Shown: positions 4,740 through 5,956 of the stretch, in pieces
How positions within the stretch are numbered: the stretch's first letter is position 1
How the letters are laid out: each line of letters starts with the position of its first letter
DNA from: Galbibacter sp035306585
GTDB lineage: Bacteria > Bacteroidota > Bacteroidia > Flavobacteriales > Flavobacteriaceae
Length of the DNA stretch: 5,956 bases
Assembly: GCF_035306585.1 (NCBI RefSeq)
Contig: NZ_DATGNU010000032.1
Location: 1-5,956, forward strand
Direction: 5' to 3'
Translations under genes and position numbers: made by a program
The notes under the pieces: model-generated
The model's database searches: none
Told to the model about the DNA's origin: nothing
The model's input: only the letters and a program-made list of their open reading frames with translations

Positions 4740-5654
4740 ATGAAAACAGCCATTAGAGAAATAAACACCATCAATGAACTTCACCGTATCAGGGAGCTTG
4801 GAAAACCTAGTCATCCCCTTATTAGTCTTGTGGATTACGCTGATGTAAAGCATTACGCTTCAGATAATCATGTGAATTGGATTCAGAATTTCTATTCCAT
4901 TGCCATGAAGAAAAACATCCAAGGTAAAATGCGCTATGGCCATCGAGAATATGATTTTGATGAAGGCTTAATGTCTTTTCTTGCTCCCAAACAAGCCCTA
5001 AATGTAATTGTAGAGCAGGGAGATGAAAACAAGTCTGGTTGGATTCTTTTTATCCATCCTGATTTTATTTGGAACACCTCCTTGGCTAAATCTATAAAAC
5101 AATACGAATTTTTCGATTATGCCATAAGTGAGGCCCTGTTTTTATCAAAAAAGGAGGAACAAATTATGCAAACTATTTTCTTGAACATTCAACAGGAGAT
5201 AGCGGCCAACATCGATGACTTTAGCCAGAATATTATTATTTCTCAAATTGAGTTATTATTAAGTTATTCGCAGCGATTCTATAAACGGCAATTCATCACA
5301 CGAAAGAAATGTAGCCACCAAGTATTGGAAAAACTAGAGGAGCTTCTAAACACCTATTTTGATGATATATATGGAGATCACAAAGGATTACCTTCCGTTC
5401 AATTTGTAGCAGAACATCTAAATATGTCTCCTACTTATTTAAGTGGGTTATTAAAATCCTTAACCGGTTTAAGCACCCAGCAACATATCCATCTAAAAAT
5501 AATAGATAAAGCAAAAGAAAGACTCTCTACTACTGAATTAAGTATCAGTGAAATTGCATACGAATTAGGTTTTGAACATGTACAATCCTTTAGTAAATTC
5601 TTTAAAAACAAAACCGATCAATCGCCCTTGGAATTTAGAGCCTTGTTTAATTAG
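4740..5654 (+). CDS. AraC-family transcriptional regulator
   Basis: This 304-residue protein has an N-terminal sensor domain (about 1-190) consistent with a cupin-like AraC ligand domain, including GHREYDFDEGLMSFLAP and GWILFIHPDFIW. The C-terminal part (217-304) is a double helix-turn-helix: first HTH LPSVQFVAEHLNMSPTYLSG (217-236), second HTH ending in IAYELGFEHVQSFSKFFKNK (about 272-291) and the signature SPLEFR. Length is normal and the start ATG follows an A-rich leader. It lies 198 bp downstream of the SDR2-DoxX-DUF1097 operon on the same strand; AraC genes beside an SDR often control it, so that operon is the likely target. Its own promoter carries a degenerate copy of the dyad found around the Crp/Fnr gene, which would place it under that regulator. 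Ligand unknown. Confidence 0.92.
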   Translation: MKTAIREINTINELHRIRELGKPSHPLISLVDYADVKHYASDNHVNWIQNFYSIAMKKNIQGKMRYGHREYDFDEGLMSFLAPKQALNVIVEQGDENKSGWILFIHPDFIWNTSLAKSIKQYEFFDYAISEALFLSKKEEQIMQTIFLNIQQEIAANIDDFSQNIIISQIELLLSYSQRFYKRQFITRKKCSHQVLEKLEELLNTYFDDIYGDHKGLPSVQFVAEHLNMSPTYLSGLLKSLTGLSTQQHIHLKIIDKAKERLSTTELSISEIAYELGFEHVQSFSKFFKNKTDQSPLEFRALFN

Positions 5655-5689
5655 CCCGTCATTAAAAAAGGGTGAATGCTATAAACGCC

Positions 5690-5956
5690 TTATGATTTTC
5701 GACAACTAATTTTCCAAAATTTCTGGGATGGTTTTAAGCCTCTCTTTAAGCTAGGTTCATTTATTTCCACAAATTCATATAATCCATAGGATCCAAATTC
5801 TTCCGCAATCTTTTTCGCATCAAGAAAATATAAGGATATACCATGTTTGGTGCGGAAGGTGTTTTCACTAATCTGCAGCCCCATTCCAAAGCGATAATCA
5901 TTTGTAGAAAGGGTAACAAAGACCATGATTCCTCCAGCTTCCAGTTGATTGTAACA
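5690..5956 (-). CDS. SAM-dependent methyltransferase, C-terminal fragment (N-terminus beyond window)
   Basis: The minus-strand frame is open from the right edge to the TAA at 5692-5690 (88 visible residues), so the gene begins outside the window; the ATG at 5926 is internal. The fragment opens with CYNQLEAGGIMVFVTLS, which fits the L-x-PGG turn and following strand of class I Rossmann methyltransferases. The next segment, around ENTFRTKHGISLYFLDAKKI, fits the region before the last helix and strands of small-molecule methyltransferases (Methyltransf_25-like). The SAM-binding motif I (GxGxG) would lie outside the window, so it cannot be checked. It converges with the AraC gene, with 35 bp between the stops. 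It is probably a separate transcription unit. Substrate unknown. Confidence 0.72.
   Translation of the reverse strand, partial: CYNQLEAGGIMVFVTLSTNDYRFGMGLQISENTFRTKHGISLYFLDAKKIAEEFGSYGLYEFVEINEPSLKRGLKPSQKFWKISCRKS

Noticed and set aside
5656..5672. CCC...GGG between the convergent AraC and methyltransferase genes as a terminator
   Set aside because: Only a three-pair stem; not supportable, though some bidirectional terminator would be expected here.
1..5956. CRISPR, tRNA, rRNA, insertion sequence, toxin-antitoxin or phage genes
   Set aside because: No repeat-spacer pattern, cloverleaf-like sequence, transposase, terminal repeats with target duplications or small paired genes were seen.

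Overview
The window reads as chromosomal DNA of a Bacteroidota species, most likely a flavobacterium. It is AT-rich, starts lack clear Shine-Dalgarno sequences and sit behind A-rich leaders, and several starts are preceded by boxes resembling the Bacteroidota -7 element TAnnTTTG. The protein families (short Crp/Fnr regulator without a cyclic-nucleotide signature, DoxX, AraC, compact amine oxidase) fit the same group. No genus can be named from the sequence alone.

Layout. Three genes on the minus strand run leftward from about 2643: a Crp/Fnr-type regulator (2643-2077), a carbonyl-reductase-like SDR (1995-1258), and a flavin amine oxidase (1005 to beyond position 1, C-terminus cut by the window edge). 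Divergent from the regulator, a plus-strand operon encodes a second, classical SDR (2843-3604), a DoxX membrane protein with a GTG start (3616-4077) and a six-helix membrane protein of DUF1097 type (4059-4541) that overlaps the DoxX gene by 19 nt. An AraC-family regulator follows on the plus strand (4740-5654). It converges with the C-terminal end of a SAM-dependent methyltransferase on the minus strand (5690 to beyond 5956).

The most interesting signal is regulatory. A 13-base sequence, TACCAAATGGTAA, occurs exactly twice, once upstream of the Crp/Fnr gene and once in the 81-bp spacer between it and SDR1. Extended by one base it is a TTACC-N4-GGTAA dyad, which has the 5-4-5 geometry of an FNR box but different half-site bases. 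A third copy with one dyad mismatch lies upstream of the AraC gene, and a weak fourth upstream of the amine oxidase. In all four cases the dyad centre is 32 or 33 bp upstream of the centre of a -7-like box, which is where a class II Crp/Fnr activator would replace the -33 element. I infer a small regulon: the Crp/Fnr protein controls its own gene, SDR1, the AraC gene and perhaps the amine oxidase, and the AraC protein may control the SDR2-DoxX-DUF1097 operon, whose promoter lacks the dyad.

The enzymes point to carbonyl/amine redox chemistry, but no substrate can be deduced. I found no tRNA, rRNA, CRISPR array, insertion sequence or toxin-antitoxin pair.
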